39,434 nt of DNA, from positions 436,026 to 475,459 of the forward strand of contig BFEA01000084.1 in the NCBI GenBank assembly GCA_003427395.1. The letters are read 5' to 3'. Every line of letters begins with the position of its first letter. Within the stretch, counting starts at the first letter, position 1. Position numbers and translations under genes: made by a program. The notes beneath the pieces were generated by a model, which saw nothing but the letters and a program-made list of their open reading frames with translations, was not told the origin of the DNA and ran no database searches. Source of the stretch: Chara braunii. Lineage: Eukaryota > Streptophyta > Charophyceae > Charales > Characeae. This document shows, in pieces, positions 20,221-30,559 of this stretch.

Positions 20221-20469
20221 AATTGCTGCTTCCCGCCAGTAGATGGAGGCTCGACATCGAAGAGCACAGCTGCAACCAAAGCCACCTTAAAGTTGCAGCT
20301 GCTCACAATAATCTGATAGCTGATATTTTTGTTGTGCTTATTTGTGTATAGTATTTGATGAGTGATTTTCAGCCAGTCGTCTGCTAGATTGTGAGTTTGG
20401 CCTTCTCCTTTCCATAAATAATATTCTATACAATCTTATATCATTTACTAGTAGCTCACTATAATTATG

Positions 20470-20498
20470 ATGGGACGCTGGACCTGTTTTGCAGCTTG
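20470..20498 (+). repeat. Partial hairpin-module copy K
   Basis: tgggacgctggacctgtttt is followed by gcagcttgg. This matches the first half of the module on the + strand. The second half is missing and the stem is damaged. Confidence 0.5.
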
Positions 20499-20544
20499 GC
20501 TGGTTCTGCATCTGCAAGTGGAAGCCGGGGCTAATGGCCCCGGT

Positions 20545-20546
<2 letters not shown>

Positions 20547-20576
<30 letters not shown>

Positions 20577-20708
20577 GAGAATAGCCCCTGCATAAGCCTT
20601 CCATCCCAGCGGTGGTGAGTGAACCGCCAGGATCGAGGGCTAGGCTGTCGGGGTGCTCCATCTATTGGTGGGGAGCAACACCTGCTGGAAAGCGGGTCCA
20701 GCGTCCCA
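20547..20708 (-). mobile_element. Hairpin-module copy B with A-tail
   Basis: The module (20655-20708) carries both stems: GCTCC/GGAGC, and GCTGGA-type with TCCAGC, here GCTGGAAAGCGGGTCCAGC. Toward lower coordinates follow about 78 variable bases and a run of 29 T (20548-20576), the A-tail of a minus-strand retroposed copy. Confidence 0.75.
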
Positions 20709-22330
20709 ATTATACATCTTTTGTAACACAGAGTTTGCTGTTGTTTCCAGGGCTGTGGCCGAGTGATCTCATAGAACCAAGGACTCCCATCATTGTATTT
20801 CATCTTTGATAATCAAAGCCTTGGAAACAGAAAAGAAGAAGAAAACAAAAGAAGAAAAAAGCTGAAAAAACAGAGATCTAAGCTAGAAAAATATAACAAA
20901 TTGAAGCACAAGAGATCCAGGGACTAAAAAGTGGGACCACACCCCATGTCTCCCCAGGTCTGCGCTGTCTGATTTGAGGCACATAGGAGGACCTTTCCTG
21001 TGTAGTCCAAAGAAGTTCTACTCTCAAGTGCAATAATGTGTCAGCGGACAGCTGCAGCACCCCTGATTGAGCTTCCTCTTTTTTTTTGCATTTTACATAA
21101 ACTTTGCAGGGGGCACCTGCGCACAGTTGCCTCTTTTCTTGTCTTTTTTTTTTTAATCGCAGAAGTCGGTCTGAAAGTAGATCATATCAAAAACAGTCTA
21201 TAAGTGACATAGAAAGCCGTATTTCATCCAATTTCCTAGAGATCTGACTCAGAGGGAAATGATAACCTCCTGCTTTCAGGGTTTGGAAGCTGACCACACA
21301 CATTTACCCAAAATGTTCTGAAGCCGACACCATGATTGTTCCTTCATTCTCCTAGAAACATGCATCATCACCCTTAGCAGCTACAGATAGGTTGGAACTT
21401 GGAAGTTTGAAAAAGCAAATTGTTCTCCATCTGTGAGGCCAGATAAAACTTCCACAGATAAAAGATGGATACTGAGATCCCCCAAGCCTTCTCCCCTTCC
21501 CACACCTCTCCTTGCCCACAAACGCAACCCCCAACACCAAGCAAAAAGGGCTTGGAGGAGGAGAAGACAAAGAACAGAACCCAAATGATGTCATCTCTAC
21601 TTAGAGAGGCAAACAAGGTCATGGCCCCACTTAATGGGGGGGAAGGGGAGGGAGCAAAACAGGAAAAAGGTGACGATTCCATCCCATGGAGCCTTTTTCC
21701 TTGTTTCTCTTTTCTTCTCTTTTTTACTTTTTTTATTTCAGATTTCGGTTTTTTTTTTCTGGGCCCACATGCGTAATGGTCCCCGCTTTGTACGTGTGGA
21801 GCATCCATGCCCTTAACTATGAGTATACTGCAGTCACTTTCCCAATCAAGACCAGACACTTGCATGTTCTGGCAAATGACTTTTCTTCTGCCCACCTTCA
21901 CTCCCGACAACCCCTTTCGCTTTCCCTGACCACTGACCGGCGAAGGAAAACTAAACTATGACCTTCCCTTCAGCCCTCCAAGAGTTCTGCATTTATGTAG
22001 AGGCACATAATCATGGCCCAACAGCTCACAAATGGCAAATCCTTCCCTGCTGCAGGTCCAGGCGCGACCCCACTTCTGATTTTGATGCTCTATCTCCGTG
22101 TGGTTTTCTCCTTCAATTTTGCCCTAAGCTTCGACTTAGTGCTCAACTTCAGTGTCTTTTTTTGTTTTGGGAAAACTAGGGCACTGTCATGGTTTCAGTT
22201 TGAAAATGCATTTTAGTCACTATGTCGTGAATGTTGTGTCAAACGGAGGAAAAGCGTGAATGTATACAACCCAGCTTTAGGGTAGAGTGGGTATGTGTTG
22301 CATTCGAGGGATGCCTGAACTCTATTTAAA

Positions 22331-22385
22331 GCTCCAGGCCATTCGTGGGCTGCTGCACATGCTGGGAACCAGGCCCAGCATCCCA
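22331..22385 (-). repeat. Hairpin-module copy C (compensatory stem change)
   Basis: The second stem reads GCTGGG (22361-22366) paired with CCCAGC (22374-22379), against GCTGGA/TCCAGC in most copies. Both sides changed and pairing is kept, with a 7-nt loop as in the other copies. The GCTCC stem is broken on its 3' side. Confidence 0.6.
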
Positions 22386-22751
22386 TATGAAACTACAAGC
22401 ACTGAAATTCCGGGACCGATACCCGGATTCACCTGAGAGAATCTGAGAACAAACCAAGAAATTTTCGAAATCCTGAGTAAACTGCCAGCCTGTTAAAACC
22501 AGCTAGCACTGGCAACCGGAGAACCTGTTTTGAGCCTCTCCGAAAATTTACGAGGCCGAGCACAGTAGATAAAATGAATCGGCGGCGTGCGGCCTCCTAA
22601 AGGGGCCTGTGGCCGATAGCTGGCATCTACTGGTGCTTTAAACTGTGCCCTAGTTACCCCTTTATTGTTTTATAACAGAAACTCCTAGCAGCTGAGGGCA
22701 TCACTTGAGGAGGTGGTAAGAGCATTCTTGTGAAGTGGTCCCCTTATTGGA

Positions 22752-22806
22752 GGCTTCCTCTATTGCTGGGGAGCTTTACCTGCTGGAAACCAGGTCCAGT
22801 GTCACA
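22752..22806 (-). repeat. Hairpin-module copy D
   Basis: The first stem is GCTTCC/GGGAGC (one wobble) and the second GCTGGA/TCCAGT (one wobble). To the right, CTCCACT and AGTGGAG (about 22855-22875) form a further hairpin at a position like that of the third hairpin in other copies. Confidence 0.6.
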
Positions 22807-23633
22807 AACGGAATATGTTGTAGAGTCAAGCAGATGTGTAATGAAGTGATACGCTCCACTCTGAGCAGTGGAGGGGTGGCTAGTATTCTCTCACTGGCCC
22901 CTGTACTTGTGGGGTCCCTGCATACGACCATCCCCTTCTTTGTTTGAGCCGTAGTGAATAAGATATTGGGCACCGGTGTCTTGCTGTAGAACAAATCGAG
23001 AATGGAACTGACTGGAGAACAGTTGCAGGCTTAGAGCATGAGGACAGCAGAAAATGCACATGATGGCTAAAAGACCTTAAACACCCAAAGGAAGGGTGGA
23101 AAGGGGTTTTAAAGCACGAGTACACCACACATTGGCCTGCGGGCGTCAGCATGAAACCTGCACCACTTCAGAGGCTGCAGATTTTTTTTTCCAACGGCGC
23201 CCCTGGCCATGCGACGCCTCCGAGTTTTGCTTGTGGCGAGGGCATACCTGCAGGATGCCACCCCAAAAGTCGGCTCTTGTTTTTCTTTCCCTTCTTTTTT
23301 TGCCGTGGGTGGATCTTGTGGGACACCAACCCGGGTTGTCAACTTAGCATTAATAAACTAGAATGGAATAATTATAGCAACAGAGGTGTGCTTCAATTTC
23401 AGAGATAACGTACATAATACCTCTATGTTGGAAAGCCAATAAACTAAAATAAGCCTATAATGGTTCTGAGGGGAGAAAAGAGACATGGAACATGCACTGT
23501 CACATGATTGCAGAGTGGTGCAAATGGATGATTCACATGATTGCAAACAGAGAGCTCACATCATGCATGACATCCTGGTCCATGCATATTCACAGGATAG
23601 ATGGTGAAGACTGAAACCAGTTGTCCACGAACT

Positions 23634-23672
<39 letters not shown>

Positions 23673-23829
23673 CCCCCGTCCAGTGTTAGTGGTGCTGATA
23701 AGAGCAGTCACCACTAGCACCTGGGGAGAGGCTCCATCTATTGGTGGGGAGAAGCACCTGCTGGAAAACGGGTCCAGCGTCCCATATACAAACTGAATTT
23801 GGAATGTATAAAAACAGGATTGTGGAAGA

Positions 23830-24010
23830 AGTATTTGGCGGCCTAAGTCTAGGCTGAAGAGGCAGATCGTACTCTCTGAGTACTGTATTTAAAGTCATGA
23901 ACTGGGTTAATATGTATGAGGGACGCTGGACCCGGTTTCCAGCAGGTGCAGCTCCCCACCAATAGAATGGAGCTAATTTAAATAATTAAAAAAAAAAAAA
24001 AAAAAAAAAA
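23830..24010 (+). mobile_element. Nested 181-bp copy F of the hairpin element, with target-site duplication
   Basis: The element lies in opposite orientation inside the LINE-like 3' UTR. It ends with the module (23920-23973), 14 bases and 23 A (23988-24010). ggattgtggaag (23818-23829) and ggattgtgtaag (24011-24022) match at 11 of 12 positions and look like the target-site duplication. Its 5' part holds a GTACTC/GAGTAC hairpin near 23870-23885, the counterpart of the third hairpin in other copies. Confidence 0.7.
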
Positions 24011-24059
24011 GGATTGTGTAAGGTTCCTGCCGGCATTGATTACCCTGGGATCCAGGGGA

Positions 24060-24310
24060 TTGACTGAGCAGGCAATTTGGAGAGAGGGGGAACCTCTTCG
24101 CCCTGAAACCGGCGCCCAATCCCTGCTGCTACACACTAGTTCCTCCCTCCCCCTACTAATGAATGCTTTAGAGACCAGGGTAGTAGCTGAGCAAGAAATT
24201 GGACAGTTTGAAGAAATGGGGAGTTTATTGGGGGGAAGGGGGAGCCTCTTCACCCTGAGACTGGCGGCAGGTATTAACTACTACACCCTAGTTCCCCCCT
24301 CCCCTACCAA
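24060..24310. repeat. Tandem ~150-bp duplication in the LINE-like 3' UTR
   Basis: gagggggaacctcttcgccc (from 24085) recurs as gaagggggagcctcttcacc (from 24235), and cacactagttcctccctccc recurs as caccctagttcccccctccc. The offset is about 150 bp. The copies have diverged by many substitutions. Confidence 0.65.
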
Positions 24311-24362
24311 CCCCAATCCCACATCTTGGTAGTCTATCACTGACTCATGTAGATTGGTCCTA

Positions 24363-24818
24363 CTACGAACCCCTTCCTCCGTACCACTGTTCTCCCACCA
24401 TGGCTAAAGCTGGTGGCGGGAAAGGTTCTGGGAAGTCTGAGGCAGGGCGCCACGGTATGTCTGGGCAAACATTTGTCCACTCCTGAAACTGAAGATGATA
24501 ATCCCTGTCTCCATGCACCACTATTTCCCCCTTCCCCTCCCTTTCCCCTTCCCCTTCCCAGCGGATTTTTGCAATAGAATTCTCCAGGGTCCCCCCCAGC
24601 CAGTCTTTGCTGAATTGTTGAATATGCTTTTTTATTTCTGCTTTAATATGTGACGAACCACTTCCCAAACCAGTGCTATCTTTCGTACCCCTTTTTGCTT
24701 GTATCATACCAACCCCACAAAAACCCCGTTTCGTTTTCTTGAATTTGGGTGCCGCGTTTTTGGCCCCCATCTTTCGGAAGCTTTTTCGACTCCCGGGTTC
24801 TGCTTTTCCTTTCTGCAA
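24363..24818 (-). pseudogene. C-terminal part of a LINE-like ORF (151 codons)
   Basis: The minus-strand peptide contains HIKAEIKKHIQQFSKDWLGG, GDRDYHLQFQEWTNVCPDIP and DFPEPFPPPALA. The same three blocks appear in the same order in the remnant at 31894-32349 (KVDIKKIISRLCEDWLAG, ERNYQLYFKDWTRV, DFDDPFPPHPLAL). Conserved protein blocks in two diverged copies imply a once-functional coding family. The other copy also carries LWAIWWRRCVLELERVRV, which recalls the region after RT in plant-type L1 elements. No RT motif is present here, so the family assignment is by context. Confidence 0.5.
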
Positions 24819-24879
24819 TTAGGGAAATACATAGGAAATTATGTGTGCCTTAGCGAACGCACTGGGAATTGGGCTCGGC

Positions 24880-26480
24880 AGTTGGGAATTCCGGGATAAG
24901 CGGAACATCGACGTGTCCTTTTCGTGTGTGTGAATGTTCTTGGTCGCGTTGGGGAAAACTCTCGGAATTTTGTGCGAATACGAATTGGCATAGGATTTTC
25001 TTTTCCCGCATCGCTCTTTCGCGCGCGGATATGGTGATTTCAATTTTGAATTAGGCTGTAACTGTTTCAGTGCCTTTTTCTCTCTTTTTGTTGACGGCGC
25101 CGCGCGTGCAAAGCTTTCTCCTCTCTGTCCCCCGCATCGCTCCCTCCCGCGCTCCTTTCCCCTTCTCCCTCCTCTTTCTCTCGCCCCGTAACTGTTTTCT
25201 TTCACTCTCTCCCTCTCCCGCCTTGCTCTCTACGTGCCCCTTTTCCTTTCTTGATCATCTGAATCTTGGACCCGTCTTGCGCCACTTCTCGCGCCTTTTT
25301 CTCCCCTCCCCATCTGAGTCTGGCGCCCGACGCCCGGTCGATCCATCGATAACTCCCGCTCGCCAATCAGGTGCGTGGATCAATAGGACCTTCCTATTGC
25401 GCGGCGAATCTGATTGGTTGAACCTTGAGTTTCGAGGGATCAACATGGCGTTCGTAGAGCATTCTTCTCAAAATCTTCTCCTCCTGCTTCTCCTCTTACA
25501 ACTCAGTTTTCCCGTCGCTTTCTCCCCCTTCTATCTCCCCTGTCGCAACTATAAAACCCGCAAGCGCGTCCGCAAACCTCTCTTACGTTCTCGACTCTCA
25601 AGCTAGCTTCCGGGAAGTAGTGGCTAGGCAGAGTGTTTGATGCGAGTCGGAAAGTCCTGTCGGGCTGACGATAGGCTGGCCGGTTGCGCGCTGGATCGCC
25701 ACGACGGATTGTGGGATCTGGGCGAACCGTGTCGAGTCTACGACAGCGGGGTGACGATCGCAGTGGTGGGAGTTAGCACGCGGGGGGCGGGATCGTCAGT
25801 GCGGGTATGAGGATCGATGATTGGAGTTGAGTGAGTTATTGGCCCGGGGCCATATTGGAATTAACGGCGAATGCGCCTTTGTCGTTGCGGATCTTTCTCT
25901 CTGAACTTCCTTCGTTTGGGTTGCGTCATCTCCTCTCTAGACTCTCTCCCCCCCCCCCCACCTTCCCCTTCTCCTCTATCTTTGAATAATGATGTGTCTC
26001 GATGCTTCTCTCCCTCTCTCTCTTTCCCTCTTCTGGATGAGCATGAATCTGTATGCTTTCCTTGCGTGAAAGAACTTCTTCCGGAACTCTTCCATTAGTT
26101 TCCTGGGTAATCCTACTGCGCAAGGACCCCGTCTTCTTGTCTTGTGAGCGGTGGATGCGTGTGTACGGTGCAAGCGATCCATCTTTTCCTGTGCATGGCT
26201 CATTTTTCGCATCTTCCACAGTTAATGAATGTATGGAAATGGGCGTCTCTTTGGCGTTGATTAAACGATTGTAGTCGGGATTTTGTCCGAGAATGCAAGA
26301 AAGTTTAGATTTGTGGCTCTGAGTGCACTACGCATGCCATCTGCCTTATGCTGTCCGACATCAGCAGCCAAATCACGAGGCGGCCTCGAGAAACAAGGCG
26401 TCGGGGATCAACATCGCGCTGGCTAACTAAACCTAAGCCGCGGATCGGTCCCTTAGTTATATGCGTGATTAAACTGCTGA
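24880..26480 (+). mobile_element. Relic LTR related to the Gypsy LTR of the left half
   Basis: Scattered blocks keep the order of the left LTR: ctcggaattttgtgcgaata and then aggattttcttttcccgc (about 24960-25010, like 4900-5000), a TATA box TATAAAA at 25550, and ccacgacggattgtgggat, gcgaacc and gcggggtgacg (about 25698-25755, like 5397-5455). The TATA-to-ccacgacgg distance is 148 against 162. Between blocks the sequence is too diverged to align by eye. Small ORFs here are not convincing. Confidence 0.5.
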
Positions 26481-26484
26481 AGTG

Positions 26485-26487
<3 letters not shown>

Positions 26488-26539
<52 letters not shown>
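26488..26539. repeat. (CT)n microsatellite at gap edge
   Basis: An uninterrupted CT dinucleotide tract runs straight into the N gap, a likely reason why assembly failed here. Confidence 0.95.
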
Positions 26540-27259
26540 NNNNNNNNNNNNNNNNNNNNNNNNNNNNNNNNNNNNNNNNNNNNNNNNNNNNNNNNNNNNN
26601 NNNNNNNNNNNNNNNNNNNNNNNNNNNNNNNNNNNNNNNNNNNNNNNNNNNNNNNNNNNNNNNNNNNNNNNNNNNNNNNNNNNNNNNNNNNNNNNNNNNN
26701 NNNNNNNNNNNNNNNNNNNNNNNNNNNNNNNNNNNNNNNNNNNNNNNNNNNNNNNNNNNNNNNNNNNNNNNNNNNNNNNNNNNNNNNNNNNNNNNNNNNN
26801 NNNNNNNNNNNNNNNNNNNNNNNNNNNNNNNNNNNNNNNNNNNNNNNNNNNNNNNNNNNNNNNNNNNNNNNNNNNNNNNNNNNNNNNNNNNNNNNNNNNN
26901 NNNNNNNNNNNNNNNNNNNNNNNNNNNNNNNNNNNNNNNNNNNNNNNNNNNNNNNNNNNNNNNNNNNNNNNNNNNNNNNNNNNNNNNNNNNNNNNNNNNN
27001 NNNNNNNNNNNNNNNNNNNNNNNNNNNNNNNNNNNNNNNNNNNNNNNNNNNNNNNNNNNNNNNNNNNNNNNNNNNNNNNNNNNNNNNNNNNNNNNNNNNN
27101 NNNNNNNNNNNNNNNNNNNNNNNNNNNNNNNNNNNNNNNNNNNNNNNNNNNNNNNNNNNNNNNNNNNNNNNNNNNNNNNNNNNNNNNNNNNNNNNNNNNN
27201 NNNNNNNNNNNNNNNNNNNNNNNNNNNNNNNNNNNNNNNNNNNNNNNNNNNNNNNNNNN
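26540..27259. other. Assembly gap (720 N)
   Basis: A run of N. Long ORFs that span it on either strand have no meaning. Confidence 1.
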
Positions 27260-27335
27260 TGTGGAAAGAGGCCCAGAAAAACAGCAAGATGGGGTGTGCC
27301 AAGGATTTTTGGAAATTGAGTGTGGGGACACAGAT
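27260..27335 (-). mobile_element. Fragment of LTR 3' region, inverted
   Basis: ggggtgtgccaaggattttt and the nearby gaggcccag match the reverse complement of the left LTR near 6965-7020 (aaaaatcattggcacacccc, caggcccacat). It abuts the gap, so its extent is unknown. Confidence 0.55.
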
Positions 27336-27935
27336 GGAACTGAAATCCCCCGTGTTGGTCAAATGAAGCAAGTCGATTGCTTTCGCGCGTTGCGGAATGC
27401 GCGCATGGGCACGACGCGAAAAGAGAAAAATCCAAATTCAATCCAAAAAGTATCGTCGGGCTTCCCACCGGGCTACAGCCCGTCGTTTAGAACGGAAAGG
27501 TTTTGGCACGCTCCGCGTGTCTCGTTTTCGTATCAAATCTCGTCGTCGTTCGATGGTCAGTTTCGAGTTCGACGTGGATGGTCTCAGTCGCGTGGCTCTT
27601 TCTTTATGCTCGTCTTCACTCCGCACACGGTAGTGGAAACCCCTAGATTCGTAGCGCTAAAAACGATGACATTCGGTGCATAGAGTGCACGACCAGTGGG
27701 GTTCTACTGCCGTCCACGGGATGACGATCAACTCGTTGAATGGTAACAATATCGAGTAAGGTGGGAAGTGCGTATCGATAATGACAAACCCAACCTCTAC
27801 GAACCCTGAACAACGATTTGCCGAAGGGAAGTAGTATCGTCCGCCGATTTGTGCAACGGCTTCTCGTACGTCCCATTCACATACACGTGTCCTTCCCTCG
27901 TTTTAGGGAAATGGCCGTGTATGCGCCCTATGAAT
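27336..27935. other. Unassigned 600 bp
   Basis: An Arg/Ser-rich reading frame (about 27397-27633) and several overlapping ones exist, but none shows a domain. I see no repeat or promoter that I can defend. Confidence 0.4.
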
Positions 27936-28035
27936 TTCGGAGCGATCAGCGCGTGGGAATTTTTCGTTTTTGAAATTCGAACTAATGTCGAGCCCCCGCA
28001 GACTCTCGGAATTGTTTTTCTTTCCTTTCCTTCTT
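27936..28035 (+). mobile_element. Relic LTR fragment next to plastid DNA
   Basis: gaatttttcgtttttgaaat and aatgtcgagcccccgcagac, then tctcggaattg, match 4850-4920 of the left LTR (gaatttttctttt, gtcgagccccgctggc) and 15885-15950 of the right one. The match stops just before the rpoB piece. Confidence 0.55.
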
Positions 28036-28052
28036 TTTCCCTTCGGGACAGA

Positions 28053-28226
28053 GTCATTGATGTTCGGTGGGTAGAAAGTGAAAACAAACTTACTCAAAAA
28101 TATATAAAGACTGTAAACATATATATTTTACAAAAACGAAAAATTCAAGTAGGAGACAAAATAGCTGGTAGACATGGAAATAAGGGAGTCATTTCAAGAA
28201 TATTACCTAGAGAAGATATGCCTTAT
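28053..28226 (+). pseudogene. rpoB: Plastid rpoB fragment (nuclear plastid DNA)
   Basis: 58 codons without a stop read [43 protein letters not shown] and REDMPY. This is the highly conserved [11 protein letters not shown]-ISxILPxxDMPY region of the plastid-encoded RNA polymerase beta subunit, near the active centre. The DNA is AT-rich (aaaaatatataaagac), unlike its GC-richer neighbours. The gene is cut at both ends: LTR-like sequence ends just before it, and it passes straight into a minisatellite after DMPY, where the family would continue. A fragment this short has no function. The short loop between VRW and IYILQ seems green-lineage-like from memory. Confidence 0.85.
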
Positions 28227-28228
28227 AC

Positions 28229-28545
28229 TCGGAGTGGCTTAAGATGCTTGGAGTCGCTCAGTCAGAGTGGCTCGACGGGTAGGTGTTTAGAGTGGCTCGA
28301 CGGGTAGGTGCTTGGAGTGGCTCGGTCGGTAGGTGCTTGGAGTGGCTCGGTGGGAAGGTGTTTGGAGTGGCTCGGGTGGTAGGTGTTTGGAGTGGCTCAG
28401 TGGGTAGAGGTTCTTGGAGTGGCTTCGTCGGTAGGTGCCTGGAGTGGCTCGATCGGAACTGCTTGGAGTGGCTCGGTCGGTAGGTGCTTGGAGTGGCTCG
28501 GTACGTAGGTGCTTGAAATGACTTGGTGTGCAAGTGCTTCTTGTA
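28229..28545. repeat. ~25-bp minisatellite, about 12 units
   Basis: Units are variants of cttggagtggctcggtcggt plus aggtg. The array starts directly after the rpoB fragment and gives way to a TG/TATG tract. Confidence 0.9.
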
Positions 28546-28680
28546 TGTATGTCTGTGTGTGTGTGTATGTGTCGGTCTCGGTGTATGTCTATGTGTGTGT
28601 ATGTGTGTATGTGTGTATGTGTGTATGTGTATGTGTGTGTGTTTGTCCATGTGTTTGTGTATGTGTGTGTGTGCCCCTGT
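28546..28680. repeat. (TG)n / TATG microsatellite
   Basis: tgtgtgtgtatgtgtgtatg-type sequence. It yields Val/Cys or His/Thr repeat peptides in several frames, none of them real genes. Confidence 0.95.
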
Positions 28681-28689
28681 GGGAGTGCG

Positions 28690-29745
28690 AGAGAGAAAGA
28701 GAAGAAAATGGGAAACTGAACATTGGGAGCGCGACGAAAACGAAAAAAAAACGGGAAAGCGAAAAAAGAAAAGAAGCGAGCAGCGGGAACGCGACGGGCT
28801 GCCTGCACCGAAACTGACCAAACGAAAAAAAAAGGAAAGTGGGAGCACGACGAAAAAGAAAAGAAAGCGGGAAAGCGAAAAAAGAAAAGAAGTGAGCAGC
28901 GGGAACACGATAGGCTGCCTACATCGAAACTGAAGAAACAAAAAAAAAAAGGATGCGAAGCGGGGATGACGGTCGCTGCAGTGACCAAAAAGGGGAAAGC
29001 GGTGTCGAAAGCGACGGAACGAGAAAAAAAAGGGGTAATTAGGGGGTAATGTGTGCGTGGGTGTGGGTGCGTGGGTCTGGATGGTTGTTGTTGCGGCGGG
29101 GGACGGCGGCCAAAAAGGGGACAGCGGCGCCGAAAGCGACGGAACCAACAAAAAAAAGGGGGAAATGTGGATGTGGGCGTGGGTGCATGGGCCTGGATGG
29201 TTGCTGCTGCGATGGGCCGAAACGAAGAAAGCGGCGCCGAAAGCAAAGAAACGAAAAAAAAAAGGGAAAATGTGGCCGTGGGCGTGGGGGTGGGCGTGGG
29301 TGCATGGATGTGTGGGTGTGAATGGTTGCTGTTGCGGCTGCCTGCGTCGCACTGATGCCCTTTTGCCGCTAACGGAAGCAAAAAAAGTGGGATAGCGGCA
29401 AAAATGAAAAAAATTGTCGATAACACGAGCAGGAAAAGTGAGAGCGTGACAAAAACGAAAAAAGAAAAGAAAGTCGGAAAGCGAAAAAAGAAAAAGAAAC
29501 GAGCGGGAAAGTGAAAAAAAAAAAAAAGCGAGCAGCGGGAACGCGACAAACTGCCTGCACCGAAACTGACCAAACAAAAAAAAAAAAGGACGTGACAAAC
29601 GGTCTGCATCGGAATTGACCAAACAAAAAAAATAGGGGGGACGACGTCCACTGCAGCGGCCAAAAAAGGGAAAGCGGCGCCGAAAGCGACGGAACGAAAA
29701 AAAAGGGGAAAGACGGCCGCAGCAGTGGCCAAAGAGAAAAGAAAA
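28690..29745. repeat. Complex A-rich tandem repeats, units roughly 110 bp
   Basis: One module, cgagcagcgggaacgcgacg followed by ctgcctgcaccgaaactgac and an A-run, occurs near 28776, 28892 and 29528. A second, aagcggcgccgaaagcgacg, occurs near 28998, 29125, 29240 and 29672. A third, atgtgggcgtgggtgc-like, lies near 29050, 29170 and 29280. A-runs of 8-12 separate them. Two minus-strand frames stay open for more than 500 codons here only because stop codons are absent from the repeat units. Confidence 0.85.
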
Positions 29746-29750
29746 ATCCA

Positions 29751-30094
29751 GCGGCCTAACTGAGTTGGTAAGGCACGCAAGTGACATTCAGGAGGTCGTG
29801 GGTTCAATCCCCATTGGCCTCACCTTCCTGGGCATGCTTGGCGCCCGCCACCAAGAGATAGACCACTCGATCCCCCGATCAGCATTGAGCAGAGTCTGCT
29901 GATGTTTGTAGGGGAGGGGACCTGAGGGGAGGCACTGGGATTGGTCATGTTGGCATGGTCCCTGATGCTACCGGCCGTCCCCTAGTTGGTATCGCCCACC
30001 TGCAGGACGGGAGAAGCACCAGCATGTTCTCTCGTGAACACGGTTCTGGTTACTACGGGGTTTTCCCGTATCCCTACGGGGGTCAAATTGAGAG

Positions 30095-30136
<42 letters not shown>
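29751..30136 (+). mobile_element. SINE-like element with 42-A tail
   Basis: An A box (taactgagttggtaaggc, 29757-29774) and a B box (ggttcaatccc, 29801-29811) form a tRNA-like RNA polymerase III promoter. A body of about 280 bp and a run of 42 A (30095-30136) follow. I could not identify a clear target-site duplication because both flanks are A-rich. Confidence 0.75.
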
Positions 30137-30138
<2 letters not shown>

Positions 30139-30559
30139 AAACAAAACGACGGAGTCCATCCACGAACAACAGATTGAAAAAAAAAGTAAAAAAAAAAGTG
30201 TCCCTTATGTTGGGATTGCGGTCCGATACAGGATGCTACAGTACTTGTCAAGAACTAAATTAATCGAGGCAGCGTGGAATCCGCCATGCCTGGCTGGCAG
30301 GGTGCTACAAAGACCTCACAACAAAAAGCAAAGAAAGAAAACGACATCCCTCACAGTCCTCACATACTGGCTAGATACATTCCTCAAAGCACGGGTGTAA
30401 CTTCCACCTACGTGAGGGTCTTCCCCACGTCGGTGGATTCATAGAGTCTCCCTTCATTTTATTTTTTTCCCTCTCTTTTTCTTTCATTTTTTGGCCTCCA
30501 TCCCTGCACTGTTGAAATACAGACCCAAGTTGTGAATTATGTAGGGCGGCCCCGCCACG
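30137..30559. other. No gene or repeat recognised
   Basis: A-rich start, then unique-looking sequence. No ORF of interest. Confidence 0.4.

Larger units (their letters stand above)
20709..23635. other. No convincing gene; two hairpin-module copies and AT/T-rich tracts
   Basis: The region is of mixed composition with many overlapping short ORFs and none with a recognisable domain. The longest, 21374-21910 on the minus strand, has a plausible stretch (QNMQVSGLDWESDCSILIVK) but runs into low-complexity Lys/Arg and Pro/Ser sequence. Two degenerate hairpin-module copies lie at 22331-22385 and 22752-22806. Confidence 0.4.
23636..24818 (-). mobile_element. LINE-like remnant: ORF end, 3' UTR, hairpin module, A-tail
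   Basis: Reading right to left: a minus-strand ORF (24363-24818), a 3' UTR containing a 150-bp internal duplication (about 24060-24310) and a CCCTGG/CCAGGG hairpin (about 24047-24061), the hairpin module (23731-23784), then a spacer and 32 T (23637-23668) marking the A-tail. A younger element (23830-24010) sits inside the UTR. With that removed, the distance from module to UTR hairpin is about 66 bases, the same as in the copy at 36911-37184. The order matches a 5'-truncated non-LTR retrotransposon. Confidence 0.6.

Noticed and set aside
26305-27468. Long ORFs of about 290-390 codons
   Set aside because: They span the 720-N gap and the CT microsatellite.
28229-28545. CRISPR array
   Set aside because: Units are contiguous degenerate repeats without unique spacers, in eukaryotic sequence.
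28258-29807. Two minus-strand ORFs of more than 500 codons in different frames
   Set aside because: They are translations of the T-rich complement of the A-rich repeats and of the TG tract (runs of Phe and His-Thr). Two frames are open at once because the repeat units lack stops.
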